Assembly (NCBI GenBank): GCA_020152595.1
Contig: JAIGNY010003313.1
Coordinates: forward strand, 439,001 to 503,000
Source: Chiridota heheva
Lineage: Eukaryota > Echinodermata > Holothuroidea > Apodida > Chiridotidae
DNA length: 64,000 nt
Direction of reading: 5' to 3'
Shown here in pieces: positions 1-59,805 of this stretch (within the stretch, counting starts at the first letter, position 1; every line of letters starts with the position of its first letter). Under the pieces are notes generated by a model that worked only from the letters and a program-made list of their open reading frames with translations, was not told the origin of the DNA and did no database searches. The position numbers were made by a program, and so were the translations under genes.

Positions 1-2
1 TT

Positions 3-456
3 ACCCGTCTTAGAATTGGTCACACCCACCTCACTCACTCCCATCTCCTTATTGGTTCCCCTCAACCCCTCTGTAACAATTGCCACTGCATCCTCACAAT
101 CCAACACGTTCTCCTTGCTTGCCCCCTGTACAACCTTCCCAGAGCTTCTCTTGCTCCCCACAACTCAATTGCTGAGTTCTTCCAGAAAAATCCTCTGGAT
201 AAAATAATCTACTTCCTTCAGCATGCATCCCTTCACAACCATATTTAATTCTCCTCTTCCACCCTCTCTCTACTTTGTTTTTGTTTTACCCATGCACCTC
301 CTCTCTTGATCACAGCTTTCTGGCTTTTGTTCTTGAATTTCTCTCATTCTCCCCCTGGTCTCTTTCCTGCCTACCTCTAAAATGATCTGACCTCTCAGGC
401 ACAATTTGACCTTCGTTGTCGTGGTGCCGTTAAGACCTCATCAAACAAACAAATAC
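3..456 (+). mobile_element. I/Nimb-like LINE 3' end (C-terminal ORF2 and 3' UTR)
   Basis: An open frame from base 3 to TAA at 246-248 encodes RLRIGHTHLTHSHLLIG and then a C-x2-C-x7-H-x4-C knuckle (CNNCHCILTIQHVLLAC). This is the usual C-terminal zinc-like motif after the RNase H domain of I/Nimb-type non-LTR retrotransposons. It is followed by a pyrimidine-rich 3' UTR and the tail gtggtgccgttaagacctca with a short caaa repeat. The element runs off the left edge. The same 3' UTR recurs at 3850-4358 and 56495-56715. Confidence 0.85.
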
Positions 457-597
457 ATGTGCAGCAAAATGTTCAATTTCTTGGCATGGGGGTCCCCAAC
501 TTTCATTATGCACTTTCCTAATTTTACATCCATTGTCCCCCACCCTTCCCAAAAGCTTTCATGACTACTGTACAATAATTTTTCTTGTTTCTTTTAA

Positions 598-852
598 AGG
601 AGCACTAGATGGAAATGTAAGGGCATATTTTTAGGGGGGTTCCCCCCTAAAAATGAATAAAGAAAAAATAATGCTTATCTAGCACACAAAGGTATAGCAA
701 TTTTTTTGGTTAATATGAATATTCAAGTGACCTTTGTCCTCACATCGTCCGTGGGCTATGGAGGCTTGAAGTGTATCGATCTGTTAATTGTGGATAATAT
801 ATCTGTGAAATTCACAAAAACAAGCGCCCTCACTTTTCAGTCAAGTGCTCCT
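598..852. mobile_element. TTAA MITE family C, copy 1
   Basis: Terminal inverted repeats AGGAGCACTAGA / TCAAGTGCTCCT, flanked by TTAA at 594-597 and 853-856. 255 bases, no coding capacity. Shares the interior (tatctagcacacaa, aatatgaatattcaagtgac, gcgccctcacttttc) with copies at 3215-3451 and 59937-60170. The TTAA target suggests mobilisation by a piggyBac-type transposase (inference). Confidence 0.85.
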
Positions 853-3214
853 TTAATATACATTTAGTTGTTTTTTGTAATGATAAAGATGAAGGATGTA
901 CTATTTTTTCATCATATTATACCAGTATAATATATTAGATTGGAGTTTAGTAAAAGTATATTATTATTTTGGAGTGCTACGAGTACAGACCTAGAGTGCT
1001 TACATTTGGGGTTTACCCTCATCCACTTTCACCATGGAGACAACTAGCAACAAACACTGGCATACCAGTATAAAGTATCAATATTACTTTAATGGTTTAT
1101 GTTTTCAAACATTGATATTTTCAAACAATGAATTTAAAATAGATATAGAATGTATGTATGAACATGGCTTGTTTGAAAGTAAAGTAAAGCTTTAGAGTAG
1201 GAATGTAAAGGCCTACCAAGGCCTACCCATGCAAAGCTGAAAATTTCAACAACCTAATTAACTTTCCAGGTTTCCAAATAGGCCACCAAAGCAATGTGGT
1301 AAGTATGTTGGGCAAACAAACCTCAAAACCGCAATCGTGCATTTAATACCGATGCGTTGACAATTAGATGTTCGCAAGGCCTGCCACAAGCTTTGATTCA
1401 TTTATGGCACTTTTCCGGATCTTTAGAGTTTTTAGCAAATAGGATAAACAAAAGTTTGCTAACTGTTCTGGGTAACAGCAATCAGATTTACAAAGCCCGC
1501 AGCGGGCCCGTAAGCGCAATTTTTGTTCACCATTTTGCCTTCACTCATTCTATGTGTGCAGAAATTTGTTTTGTACAGTGTGTTGCATTGACTACATGAG
1601 TGCGCGCCACTAGCTAGCTGTAATGTACCGTATAGGATGTTTGCCCCCACTTAGTTATGCAGATTTTGTTGCCAGGCAAATTCGTGCGGTGATTGGTTAA
1701 AACAAGCTGTCAATCATTAAACCCAGAAAGGTTAATTATGATAGTAGGTCAAGTAAAGCTTACTTTTGGCTTTGGACTGTAGAGACCCCTGTGGTCAATG
1801 TTTCTGCTTATTTGGGAGAGGAGGGGGTCTCCCAGTAGGTATCAAAAGAGTCTTTGAAAACAACCATACAGTAGTATAACTAAACATACCTCCCAAAACC
1901 TTTCCATCTGCTCAAATTATTTGGCTGTATTAAAGGATACTGTGCATGTTGCATGATGTCCGTCACTTGTCTTGATTTGTGTTAAAAGTATCCTTTATCA
2001 TTTTATCAAAAATTTGTAATTTTGCTGTCAGTACTTACATAGCAAAGATATGACGAATGGAATAAGTTGATTATAAGCTAGTTTTAAAAGAAAAAAGTCA
2101 GATGGGCAGAGTTGTGATATGAAAGAAGACTTTTCTTTGTACTGACGGATTTTCATATTCGTATTAATCCCCAGATGCGAGAGAAAGCGTACCTGTGATG
2201 AATTGCATATTTTTTGTAGGCCGGCCCTATTGTCTAATTTTGAATGCATTTAATAACGGTCTAGAAATGTTTATCACTTTATCTGAATTACAAATTAAAG
2301 TGCAGGTAGCAGTAGCACTTCTTATTTGGCCTAATTATGTTTACAAGTCAACTGCTCTCACAAGAGTTGATCAGCTCTTTGATAGCTTGCTGGAACCTTG
2401 GTTACATTGGCAACCTAACACTACAGCTTTAATATATACCGCACGCTTAGATCAACCGGTGCATGCCGCCGAATAATTTTTTAATATATGGAGTAAACTT
2501 GATTTATTTAATTAAATTTATGTTTAAGATTTCCTCACATTGATGTTGTGGTCATGAGGGTTTAGTAAAAGACCATACAGTAAGTTGATAAAGGTATATT
2601 TGGAGCATTTCAAATTTCTTAATAAAATTTTGAGTGAGAATTTTAAATATTTTTGCTCAAGTATAATTTACATCTGTCACAGGAGATTTTATGGACTTGT
2701 GTTTGATATGAAGTTAAGGTGTAAATTGATATTCTCCGTATATTAGTTTCTTAATTTTGGGAAAAGAGGATTTTTAGTTTCTTAATTTTGGAAAAAGAGG
2801 ATTTTTTTAGTTTTCAAGTTATAGCTAATCAATTAAGTATGTTTTTTTTAATAAATTTCTTTATGTAATTTATGGCTATCCTTAGCTCCTTGTAGATATG
2901 TCTTTGATATTTCTGAAAAGGTTGACATATGCAGGATGCACATAGGTATCTGGTGACACTATGAACAACTCAACCATATATGAAAAATGTGTAATCCATT
3001 TACTGTCAGGGATTTCGCGAATCTGTTTTTGACAGAAGCACATGCGATATTTCTTACAATCAACAAATTAAAGAATTGAATGTCTTAAAGATTTGAAGAG
3101 ACATGGAAAAGATGCAAATGAATACTTTTTCCAATGACTGCAAAGGCGGGAATGGTCCTTATGTTACATGGGTCTGACATTTACCAATTCATCACACACC
3201 CTACAGTATTTTAA
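853..3214. other. intronic or intergenic sequence without recognised gene
   Basis: AT-rich. Short open frames on both strands (for example 1357-1599 and 2195-2476) show no recognisable domain or splice context. A 33-base direct repeat with tttttagtttcttaattttg occurs near 2760-2810. A slightly GC-richer stretch near 1495-1700 contains gcccgcagcgggc, a perfect palindrome, and CCAAT-like boxes, but nothing supports a promoter call. Confidence 0.5.
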
Positions 3215-3451
3215 AGGAGAATACGCCCTCACGAAAAGTTAGGGCATATTTTTAGGGAGTCCCACCAAAATCGAATGCTCATCTAGCACGCAACGGTATA
3301 GCAATTTTATGGTTAATATGAATATTCAAGTGACCCTTGCCCTCACATCATCTGTGGGTTATGGAAGCATGGAGTTGATTGATATTTTGTGGGTAATATA
3401 TCTGTGAATTTCGCCTAAACGAGCGCCCTCACTTTTCGGTCTAGCGCTCCT
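3215..3451. mobile_element. TTAA MITE family C, copy 2
   Basis: Flanked by TTAA at 3211-3214 and 3452-3455. Ends AGGAGAATACGCCC and GGTCTAGCGCTCCT; interior matches copies 1 and 3. 237 bases; the left terminus is slightly altered relative to copy 3. Confidence 0.82.
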
Positions 3452-3549
3452 TTAATTCTACTTGTTTCCTCTTGGCGTCCCAAATAACATATCCCTGCTC
3501 TGATAATCAGTGTTTCAATAAGGTTTTCTTTCAAGTGACTGGCATTTTG

Positions 3550-4358
3550 ATCACACACACACACACACCATGGGACTCCCAAATTGATAACAAACTCCAC
3601 GTCATCCAGCAGCCAACCATTCCGATCAAACCCACCATCCACAACCTCTCTCGTGTCGACAACGTTCATGTTACCTGTCTTAGAATAGGTCACACCCACC
3701 TCACTCACTTTTACCTTATTGGCTCCTCCAACCCTACTGCAACAATTGCCATCGCACCCTCACAGTCCATTACATTCTCCTTCCCAGAGCTTCCCTTGCT
3801 CCCCACAACTCAAATTGCCGAGTTCTTCCAGATAACCTCTAGATAACATTATCTCCTTTCTTCATCATGCTTCCCTCTACAACCGTATTTAGTCCCCCTC
3901 TCCCACCCCCTCTCTACTTTGTTTTTTTTCACACATGCACCTCCTCTCTCGATCCAAGCTTTCTGACTTTTAGTTCTCGTATTTCTCTCAATCTCCCCGT
4001 TTTCTTTCCTTCCAACCTCTAGAATGATCTAACCTCTCAGGCACAATTTGACCCTCGTTGTTGTGGTACCGTTAAGCCCTCATCAAACAAATAAACAAAC
4101 AAACACTCATTACTTCTTGGCTCCTTCCTTCATCATGCTTCCCTCTAAAACCATATTTAGTCCCCTCTCCCACCCTCTCTACTTTGTTTTTTTCACCCAT
4201 GCACCTCTCTCGATCCCAGCTTTCTGACTTTTAGTTCTTGTATTTCTCTGAATCTCCCCGTTTTCTTTCCTTCCTACCTCTAGAATGATCTAACCTCCCA
4301 GGCACAATTTGACCCTTGTTGTTGTGGTGCGTTAAGCCCTCATCAAATAAACAAACAA
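3550..4358 (+). mobile_element. I/Nimb-like LINE 3' end with duplicated 3' UTR
   Basis: An open frame at 3472-3846 contains WDSQIDNKLHVIQQPTIPIK and CLRIGHTHLTHFYLIGSSNP, the same C-terminal region as at 3-248, with the zinc knuckle lost by decay. The 3' UTR with tail ggtaccgttaagccctcatc ends near 4100. A second copy of the UTR follows at about 4125-4358, giving a direct repeat of roughly 230 bases. Degenerate copy. Confidence 0.8.
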
Positions 4359-5912
4359 ACATTACTTCTTGGCTTAAGTTTGCTCAAGGAGAGATTGATG
4401 ATCCTGCAAGCAATTGTGATCATGCTATCAGTGCTGCTCCCTTTGCAAGTGTAAATGAAGATAGACTCTACCAGGAAAGTAGCATTCTCAAGCTGTGAAG
4501 GTGACTTTAATTGAATAGCCTAGCGGAGTTTACCAGCCAGTCCTGATTGAAGGCATGGGCAAAGTTGCACGGAAATTAGATTAAGCTTGTTTTGCCAGAC
4601 ATACCTACATTGTCTGCAGAGATTTCTTTACAAACAAGACATTGTAGAGCTTCTATTCCAACTGGAGAAATTGGATGTATTTTTTGAAAGATGAGGAATT
4701 GGTAGTTTCGGTCAAGTATGCGTAATGGAAATGTGTACAAAAGCGTACTCGCACTCTTTCTGTTGCATACATGTATATGAATTGCAGCAGGTTTGTTATT
4801 GAAAATATTGCTGTTGCAAGTGTTAAAAAAATACAGTAAATTTTAATTTGAGTCATTTTGAACGATGTAATGTGTAACTTACACCTGCAAGAAAAATTAT
4901 GATGGCAAAAGTGAGTGAACAAATCTTAAGGATTTCACTTTCTATTTCTAATCTGAAAAGGCAGCAAATTGACTGACTGAAGAAGTGGTTTCTATGGCAA
5001 CATAGTGCTCCAAAGATTCATCATGTAGTGTCTAAGAGATTATATTACAGTGAAGTTAAATGATATGCTGCCTTTTTTTAGGAATTTTGGTTTCACATCT
5101 TTCAGCATAAATATATTTTCAGGTTAGATATGAACCTCATATTTGTTTACAAAACAGCAAATTAAAAGTGTAAACATTTTCATCAAGTTTGTCATGTTTA
5201 GTTATGTTTGAGCACATAGAGGGAGCCTTATTTTGTTGTTGTTGATAAACGAAAGGCTTGAGAGCTCAATATTATGGATGGGTGCTTTTGACCATGTTTG
5301 GTATATTTTTGATTGCTTGTTCAGTTAAAGCATATATCGCGAGTTCAGTTTTTGATAATCAATTTTTAAGTATAATTATTTGTCAATGATTCTATACCTA
5401 AAAGATACAGAAAATCTTAGCCATTGGTATTCATTGCTCATATTAGATTATCCTGGAAGCAAGGTTTTAAGCAGGGAAGTGCCTGGTGTTAAAAGCCTTG
5501 TCTGTCCTGACTGTCCATGCCCAGAAAGGGGACCTGCGCTCCACTCAATTTCAGTTAAATTGTATCGTATCAGCATCTTTATAATGCACAATATCACAAT
5601 TCTACATCGTCTCATTGTGCGCCAGTCAACAGCCCCGGCTGCCAATGAATCAGCGCATATGAACTTTACACTTTACTGTGCCTAGACAGGAAGTGAATGA
5701 ACACTGCATTTTCATGCTTCTCTTCTCTTCAGTCCGAAAATGTTTAATACTATCCCTCATAGGACCACGCCTGGAAAGGGGACCTGCACTTCATTCAATT
5801 TCATTCTGACATTCAAGGGTGAAGCCATCATGTCAGGATGGGAGGAAATTCTTGTTGAAATCTGAAAACCGTTTATCGTTTGCTTTTAAACTGGTGGTTA
5901 AAAAAGTGACAT
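4359..5912. other. no gene recognised; small duplicated segment near 5525 and 5770
   Basis: AT-rich sequence. Open frame tail FAQGEIDDPASNCDHAISAA at about 4380-4440 looks peptide-like but is not recognised. The segment gaaaggggacctgc followed by tcattcaatttca occurs at about 5523-5552 and again at about 5772-5802, so a short piece is duplicated. No function is assigned. Confidence 0.35.
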
Positions 5913-5916
5913 TTAA

Positions 5917-6090
5917 AGGGGACGTAAAGTCTGATACAATCATCACTTCATAAGATATAAATCTAAACTCTCAGGAAGTCAAAATCTTATTCCTATCTCA
6001 AGTTATTCATGTGTTTGAAGTCAAAACATGGAGGCTGCCATTTTGTTCAATTCTGTATCAAAATCTTGTGCGTGATGATTTCTTCAACAG
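5917..6090. mobile_element. TTAA element family D, copy 1 (end portion)
   Basis: Starts after TTAA (5913-5916) with AGGGGACGTAAAGTCTGATA. The next 150 bases (cctatctcaagttattcatg, ggaggctgccattttgttca) match, in reverse, the element ending at 60874 and partly the one ending at 62503. The other end is not clear here. Confidence 0.6.
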
Positions 6091-6169
6091 GGACATAAGG
6101 ATTATAATGTATTTCTTTATAAATTTGCATAAAGTTGCTACAGTATAATGCTGAAAAAAACTTTAATAC

Positions 6170-6400
6170 TTAGTATGCTCAGTCAGGGACTGTGACAGGA
6201 TATGACTGTATATGGACATTAGGAGGACTGCCATGTACATAGGGTAGAATATATGCCATGTGGTATGCACCAAGGGCTATATCAGGCATGATTTTTTGAC
6301 TCCGCCTTTATTTTTAAATTCAACAGTTCATATGCATATGTTATCATATGAACTGACAGACTTACATACTTAGTATGCTCAATTAGGGACTGTGATAGCT
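6170..6400. repeat. short direct repeat
   Basis: The segment acttagtatgctcagtcagg followed by gactgtgacagg at about 6171-6203 recurs with few changes at about 6367-6398. It lies next to the large minisatellite. Confidence 0.5.
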
Positions 6401-6420
6401 AGGACAAGACAGCTTATGGA

Positions 6421-8024
6421 GTCTATGGGATGTCATGTGGGAGATGGGTGGGATGCAATATGAGACATGGTTGGATATAATGTGGGACATAGGGTGGGAC
6501 GCCATGTGAGACAGAGTGGGATGCCGTGTGGGATATGTGGTGGAATGCTGTGTGAGATATGTGGTGGAATGTCATGTGGGAAATAGGGTGGAATGCCATG
6601 TGGGACTTGGGATGTTATGTGGGACATGGGGTGTCATGTGGGACATGGGGTCACTGCAGTGGGATGCCATGTGGGACATGGGATGGGATGTCATGTGGGA
6701 CATGGGGTGGAATGCCACGAATAACACAGAATGTGACATAGGTTGAGATGCCATGTGTGACACACTGTAGGGTAGGATGCCATGTGGGACATAGGGTAGG
6801 AGGCCATGGGGACATAGGATATGATACCATGTGGGATGTTATTAGGATATGGGGAGGGATATCATATGGAACATATGATGGGATCCAATATGGGACATAA
6901 GGTGGGATGTCATATGGGACATCAGGTGGAAAGCTACTAATGCAAGACAATAAGGTGGGATATGTCATGTGGGACATGGGGTGAGATGCAATGTGAGACA
7001 TATGGTTGATATAATGTGGGACATAGGATCGGATGCCATGTGGGACATAGGGTGGAATGCCATGTAAGACAGGGTGTAATGCCATGTGGAACAGGGTGGG
7101 ATGCCATATGGAATATACGGTGGAATGCCATAGGGTGAAATGCCATGTGGGATATGGGATGGTATGGTATGTCATGTGGGACATGGGGTCACTGGGGTGG
7201 GATGCCATGTGATGGGATGGAACATCATGTGGGACATTGGGTGGAATGCCACGAATAACACAGTGTGACATAGGTTGGGATGCCATGTGTGACATAGGGT
7301 AGGATGTCATGTGGGACATAGGGTAGGAGGCCATGAGAACATGGGATGTGATACCATGTGAGACATAACGTGGGATGTCATTAGAACATGGGGAGGGATA
7401 TCACGTGGAACATATAGCATTGCATAGCAAGGTTTAACATCATGAAAGCATCCAGTGCTGGACATAATATCGAGACGTCATCCAATATGGGACATAAGGT
7501 GGGATATCATGTGGGACATCAGGTGGGAAGCCACTGATGTGAGTCATAAGATGGGATGCCATGGGGAACATATTGAGGGATGTCATGTGGGACATATGGT
7601 GGGATGCCATATTGGTCATAGAGTGAGATGCCATGTGAGACAGATGGTGGAATGTTATGTGGGACATGGTGGAATGCCATGTGGGAGATATAGTAGAATG
7701 CTATGTTGGACAAGGGATTGGATGGGATGTCATATGGGACATGGGGGTGGGATGTCATGTGGGACATGGGATGCTATGTTGGACATGCGATGCCATGTGG
7801 ACATGCGATGCCATGTGGACATGCGATGCCATGTGGACATGGGATGCCATGTGGACATGGGATGCCATGTGGACATGGGATGCCATGTGGGACATGGGAT
7901 GCCATGTGGGACATGGGATGCCATGTGGGACATGGGGTGCCATGTGGGACATGGGACGCCATGTGGGACATGGGATGCCATGTGGGACATGGGACACCAT
8001 GTGGGACTTAGTGTGGGATGACAT
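6421..8024. repeat. 1.6-kb minisatellite of GGGATGCCATGTGGGACAT type
   Basis: Degenerate repeats of about 19-23 bases with core gggatgccatgtgggacat. From about 7784 the array becomes regular: six 18-base units (acatgcgatgccatgtgg and variants) followed by 19-base units with one extra G. Larger duplicated blocks are visible (about 6650-6900 and 7180-7420). Many open frames on both strands (MSHMASHP and CHVGHG-type peptides) are by-products of the repeat and not genes. Related cores occur at 40460-40815 and 51215-51690. Confidence 0.95.
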
Positions 8025-8301
8025 TTTTATAATTGGGCTGGTCATATGATATGGCTATCAACTTGCATGGGCATGCGAATCATGACTGTATTTACCATTC
8101 TAGTTATTTGTATCATATAAAATAAGGATTATGTCTGACTTTGAGCAAGAAGGAGCGACACCCTGAATGTTCTAGTATATAGTACTGAGTAGGAGTAAAT
8201 TGTGTATAAGTGATTGAAGCTGTATTTTCCTTTAATTCATGTTTATGCAAAAACATATTATGACACTTATATATCATTTGTTCATTCTTTTGACTACACA
8301 G

Positions 8302-54674
<46,373 letters not shown>

Positions 54675-55361
54675 TGGCAAGAGGTTCTGAAGAGTGGCTG
54701 CCAGATCAGGCAAAGCAGCTGATTGTAGATTGAGGCTCTTTGCTGGTTAGCTGACCGTACGTACGCTGGACAAGCTTTTATGCAAGGAGCTCCTCTGGGA
54801 CCATTTGGATATTTTCTGTGCCCATATCCTGGACAATGAACTTGTTTTGCTTGAGAAGTTTGATGAGAAATATTTTAAGAGGCTGAGCTGAGAGCATTAA
54901 GTATGCCTGTCTGATTTTCTATGCATGTGTTTTTGGTAATCTCTCAATTTGTATCTTTCACAAAATGTAATCATTTGCACTTGTTTAAATTTTCTGTGAC
55001 ACAAGTCAGTGATGTTGACCCCGGTTGTGTGATTTTGTTGTAACTTGTGATCCCCACCCAAAGTAATGAATATGTTTAGTCATGTTATGCATGCTAGAAA
55101 ATTACTAGTCTGTATGTAATGAAAATTTGGAGAAAACAGATATTTTCTCTGCCTTTGAGTATAGATGAAAATTGAAATAATATTAAAAGGAAATGTTCTA
55201 ATTGGGTAAGAGACAGCAATATCAATATTTATTGTCTTTTGATGTCAAGATTCAGTAGAACTCGAGGTATAGAAATTGTCTTATCAGTAACGAGTTAAGT
55301 TGAAGAACTTGTTGAGCTTATAGTTTAAACCATTTCACTCTTTATATTTGTCAATGATTAC

Positions 55362-55569
55362 AGTTGAACACTCGATTGAGGCATTTGATCATTCAATTGA
55401 GATGATTGATCACTCAATTAAGATAATTGATCACCCAATTGAGGTATTTGATCACTCAATTGAGGCAATTGATCACCCAATTAAGGCATTTGATCACTGA
55501 ATTGAGGCATTTGATCACTGAATTGAGGCATTTGATCACTGAATTGAGGCTTTTGATCACTGAATTGAA
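55362..55569. repeat. 22-base minisatellite, about 9 units, in probable 3' UTR
   Basis: Units ttgatcactgaattgaggca plus tt, with variants (caattaagataat, cacccaattgag). Lies about 690 bases after the stop codon. Confidence 0.94.
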
Positions 55570-56494
55570 TAGTTGCTTTGAACAGTTTATTTGATATATT
55601 GAAGGTTTATTGCAAGTGCCTTATTTTCTTGCATAAGGTCTGCAATTGTGTCCCATCCAACTGAAAGATAATTCTAGTGATGTAAGTGTGTTACCCATTC
55701 CATTAGTGTTGCACTAGTGTTGTCACTTGTCACACCCTCTATTTCTCTCAAGAACTGGATTTCAATAATAATCATAGAATAATAGTCATGATCACAGAGT
55801 GATTAAATGGGTTTCAACCGCTGACAGTGCACAATTAACATACTTATGACTGGATGTCAGTCATGACTGATTTTATGATGGTTGCCACAAATGACTTTGT
55901 GACAGAAAATGATCACATATGCAGATTCCTCTGTTGATCAGGACATGTGTGGTTAGGGATAAAATTATATCTGATATTTAAGGGTTTTATGCAATTGCAA
56001 AAATCTTGGTAAAAAATTTCCTTGAGTCAGAATTTCCTTGAGCCAGATATCTCTTTGAAGAGTAAATTTTCACAACTACTGTTTTTCTACTTCCAAAAAA
56101 GAAACTATATCACACTTTCATAATAATTGTTTTGTTATTTTAAAACAAGATGGCATACAAAATAGTGGGATACGATTATAAATATACTCACTGATGGAGT
56201 GATGGTTATTCATAACACTTGTGCTGTTCTTTGATATATTGACAGCAAAGATGGATGACTCTTGACACAAGACACTAATTTGAGACATTTGGCATTGGTG
56301 GAAAACTCAAGATGGTGATATCCAAGGTGATATCTGGAGTTGTTGCTAAAAATTTGCCTTTTTTTTTTTGTAGCACAACAGCATTGAAGAACAATAAGAA
56401 TAGATTTGTGGTAATTGGGATGTTATTGAATTGCCTGAATGCTTGCCATAACTAAGTGTTGAGGAATGAGCCAGCTTTCCTCAGTCATAAAAAC

Positions 56495-56715
56495 CCTTTC
56501 ATAAAACCATATTTAGTCCTCCTCTCCCAACCCCCCCCTCTCTCTACTTTGTTTTTTCCCACCCATGCACCTCCTCTCTCGATCCCTGCTTTCTGACTTT
56601 TAGTTCTTGTATTTCTTTCAATCTTCCCGTTTTTTCCTTCCTACCTCTAGAATGATCTAACCTCTCAGGCACAATTTGACCCTCATTGTCATGGTGCCGT
56701 TAAGCCCACATCAAA
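56495..56715 (+). mobile_element. I/Nimb-like LINE 3' UTR fragment
   Basis: Matches the 3' UTR at 245-456 and 3880-4100 (accatatttagtcctcctct, acctctagaatgatctaacc, ggtgccgttaagcccacatc). 5'-truncated; no coding part. Confidence 0.85.
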
Positions 56716-58390
56716 CAAACATATAGTTTCTTTCCTGGGGAAGGAGGGCAAAGTGATTGGTGGTAATAATTTATTGAAAATTGGATTAAGAAAGTACATT
56801 CCTTAAAAGATTATTAAGGCCTCTCATATTGGCATTAATTCAGACAACACAAAAAATTAAGGAAGGAATGGAAAAATTTAAATACCTAAATTGAGAATAA
56901 AGCATATTGCGGTTTTGAATTTAGCCATGTTTGGCCAAATTCAAGGTAACAAAACAAGAATGTCTGAGTGTTGGGATCTGACAGAATAGAATAGCTAATG
57001 CACAGTATACCATTGAGTGAAATCTATACCTTATTGCAGTTGCTCAAACATGTATTCAGACAGCTTCATCGTGTCAGAGATGATATAATGGCCTTTTATG
57101 TGCCACAAACTCTACTTATATATATAAAACTCATTTTAGAAAATAATAAACGTATGTCCTAGAGCATATTCTGACAGAAAGTAACATAAAATAATCCTAA
57201 AATGTCAACCAGAAGGGCATCATTTTATGTGAAAGCTGCTGGGATTCCTCAAGTTTTGAGTTAGGACATCTTAACAACTCAATAGTCGACTCTACATCTA
57301 TTTGATGGAAGACGTGCCAAAATCAATACAGATTTTTATCTGCAGAAAAAAAAAAAAGAGACCTAAGTGTATGCTAGAAAGCACAGCAAAATGAGTTATC
57401 CCTATTTGTATGAAAGAGGATAATGAAGAGGTAGTATGCAAGTATTATGATTAATATTATTTCTTACAACTCAAGTTTGATAAATGCTGTCTCGTTGTAA
57501 AAGCTGATTCATTTGGGAATGTCTAAGGTGATTCCAGAAGTCGTCTTTTTCTTCAAATTTATCAGAGGTACTGGAAAAGGGAAGTCTGAATACTGGTTTG
57601 ATTCTCGTTTTGGTCATGATCAAATTTAGACCTAGTGCATTTTTTGGTCAAATGAGCTGCTCTCTGATCAACAATCTTTGCCCAGTACAGGTAGCATACT
57701 CTGGATTAGATTTCATGTATCATACATAGTTAATGATTTCAAACAAAATATATATATTGTTGTAATCGATCCACTGCAAAGTACAAGGTTCAGAAAAGCG
57801 TTTTCATGTTGGAATATTTGTGAATATTTGGATATCAGTGAAGTATTGTTGTAAAGTATGTTTGGTCAGTTTGTGTAAAGATTATGGAGAGAGAGAATGA
57901 GAAGGAGGCGTGAACCTCTTGCAGCAGCTTACTTAGTTCAACAACTCAAGTGTCTTGGAGACAAGTCAGTTTAATGCTGTGCTACCTATGCCACATGTTA
58001 GATATGCCATGTAGATTAGAGATGTCAATGTGATTATTATTCAAGTTATGTAGAACTCAACTTTTAGAATATTTTGAAATTGTAAATAGGATTACTAAGA
58101 TTCATTTTGGGCTGGACTACCATTGATGAAGTCGGATTGTTTCTGATAGATTAAGCTTTTGTTGGTTTTGTTTTAAGTTACGCTAGAAATCTAACCAAGC
58201 TGGTCTGGTTGGTTTCTCGTTTTACCAATGAATTGAACGCCATATTTCAAATTTGCAAACGAATCAACTCATTCTACATAGGACCGTCATGGGTAACAAC
58301 AAGTGTTATAAAAGTCAGAGAATGGAGTGTCCGTAATATGGTGACATGTTGAACATTTTGTGACAAAATAAACATAAACAGATATATTAA

Positions 58391-59579
58391 AGTTTGTTTG
58401 ACAATTTGTGATATGTTTTACCCCTTCACTCATACTCATTTGTAATTTGATGTTGCATTTTAGTGGTAGATTCCATTTTTTATGAAACAGACATGACCAA
58501 ATGATCTATTCCATGGGTATCACCGGTCGTGATGTGTGACCATGCCAATCAGATGTGACAAAGGCAAAACTGATGTGTCATTCTGTGCAAAAGGTGCCAA
58601 AAATTATGTGACATTTGAGACATGTGACAAAATTGAAATTTTGTGATGTGACATTTTGTGACAAGCCATCAATCATCACTCCATTCTCTAAAAGTGCATA
58701 TCCAAAACAATTTATAGAATAAAGATATTTCTATAATGTATGCTTTTATTTATTGAAACCTGTTCAACTGAATCTTTACTTGCAAACATAGCTTACTCTA
58801 GCCAATGAAATGATAGCCAATTTAGTTTTTCACATTTGTATTGTAATAATATTTGTCAAAGCTCAAAATCTCATATTTTCAAACCAACTGTGGATTGTGA
58901 TCAAATACTGTACTTATAAAGAGAAAAAAAGAGGTTGAGTGTTTCCTTTAGTTAAGTAGTATAAATTGGTTGGATCATCATATATGGCATCTAATGGGTG
59001 TTTCATGCTCCATCTTCATGTTTAATCCTAAATTGAAACCCTCGGTAACTAATGTCACTATTTAGTATTGTTTAATCTGGTTTATAAGCAAGTTTATATA
59101 CAACCTTTTGCACACAATTGATTTTGTACACCTCCTTTTCAATGCAAAATTATGTCGGTTAAAAGCCATTGCCACATTTTATTTATAGCATTCTGTTAGG
59201 ATGAATCCTTTTCAGCCAAACTTAGGCTGCAGTTCACTTGATTGTACATTACATGCATGAACGGGTCTGTTCCACAACTACTAAGATACCTTAGCTAGGA
59301 TTCAAGTGGACCCATTTGATTCTAGTAGAGTCACTCCCAACCAAGAGTCTGGCAAAAACAGGGCTCAAGTCATCCAAAGCCAGACTTCGAGTCCTGCTTA
59401 AGATTAACAATTGTGAAAGTAGTACAAATTAGGGATGTTCTTGGTTAGAATAGAAGGGCATTAGAAAATTAAATCAACTATCTATTTGCAAAAAAAGTAC
59501 TTCAGAATATTTGGGCAGTAAGCTATCTTTATATGTGCACACTGTGCCCCCAGACTGAGATTTGATCCTGGTTCATTTT
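58391..59579. other. downstream sequence, cluster of TGTGACA words at 58535-58665
   Basis: No gene recognised. TGTGACA or TGTGAC occurs repeatedly within 130 bases (58540-58660) as a degenerate repeat. Confidence 0.4.
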
Positions 59580-59805
59580 AAGTGCCAGACCCACGCTCTG
59601 AGCACTGCACTAACCTAGGCGCTGTGCTGTGTCCTTGAGCAAGACACTATCCCATTTGCTTCAGTTCACTCAGCTGTGAAATGAGTACCAGTTTTGGCTG
59701 GGGAGTTAACCTGCTATGGACTGGTGTCCCATCTAGGGGAGTCAAGATCTCTTATCCGCTTAGCACCATGGAAACCAGGTATAAGTACCAATGCTTGATG
59801 GCATT
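59580..59805 (+). mobile_element. SINE body sharing block with 21935-22190
   Basis: Shares gctgtgtccttgagcaagac, TTCACTCAGCTGTGAAATGA and atggactggtgtcccatct with the copy at 21935. The tRNA-like head is degenerate (gtgccagacccacgctctga). Confidence 0.65.

Larger units (their letters stand above)
54675..58390 (+). other. probable PACS 3' UTR, end uncertain
   Basis: No gene is visible after the stop. Candidate poly(A) signals AATAAA occur near 57145 and at 58367-58372, and I cannot choose between them. Within this stretch lie a 22-base array (55362-55569) and an I-like LINE 3' end (56495-56715). The rest looks unique and AT-rich. Confidence 0.3.

Noticed and set aside
1495..1700. Promoter or CpG island upstream of the gene
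   Set aside because: Only mildly GC-richer with CCAAT-like words. The window starts inside the gene, so a promoter here is not expected or supported.
6433..8049. Many His/Met/Pro and Cys/Gly/Trp-rich open frames on both strands
   Set aside because: They come from the 18-23-base minisatellite and appear in all frames.
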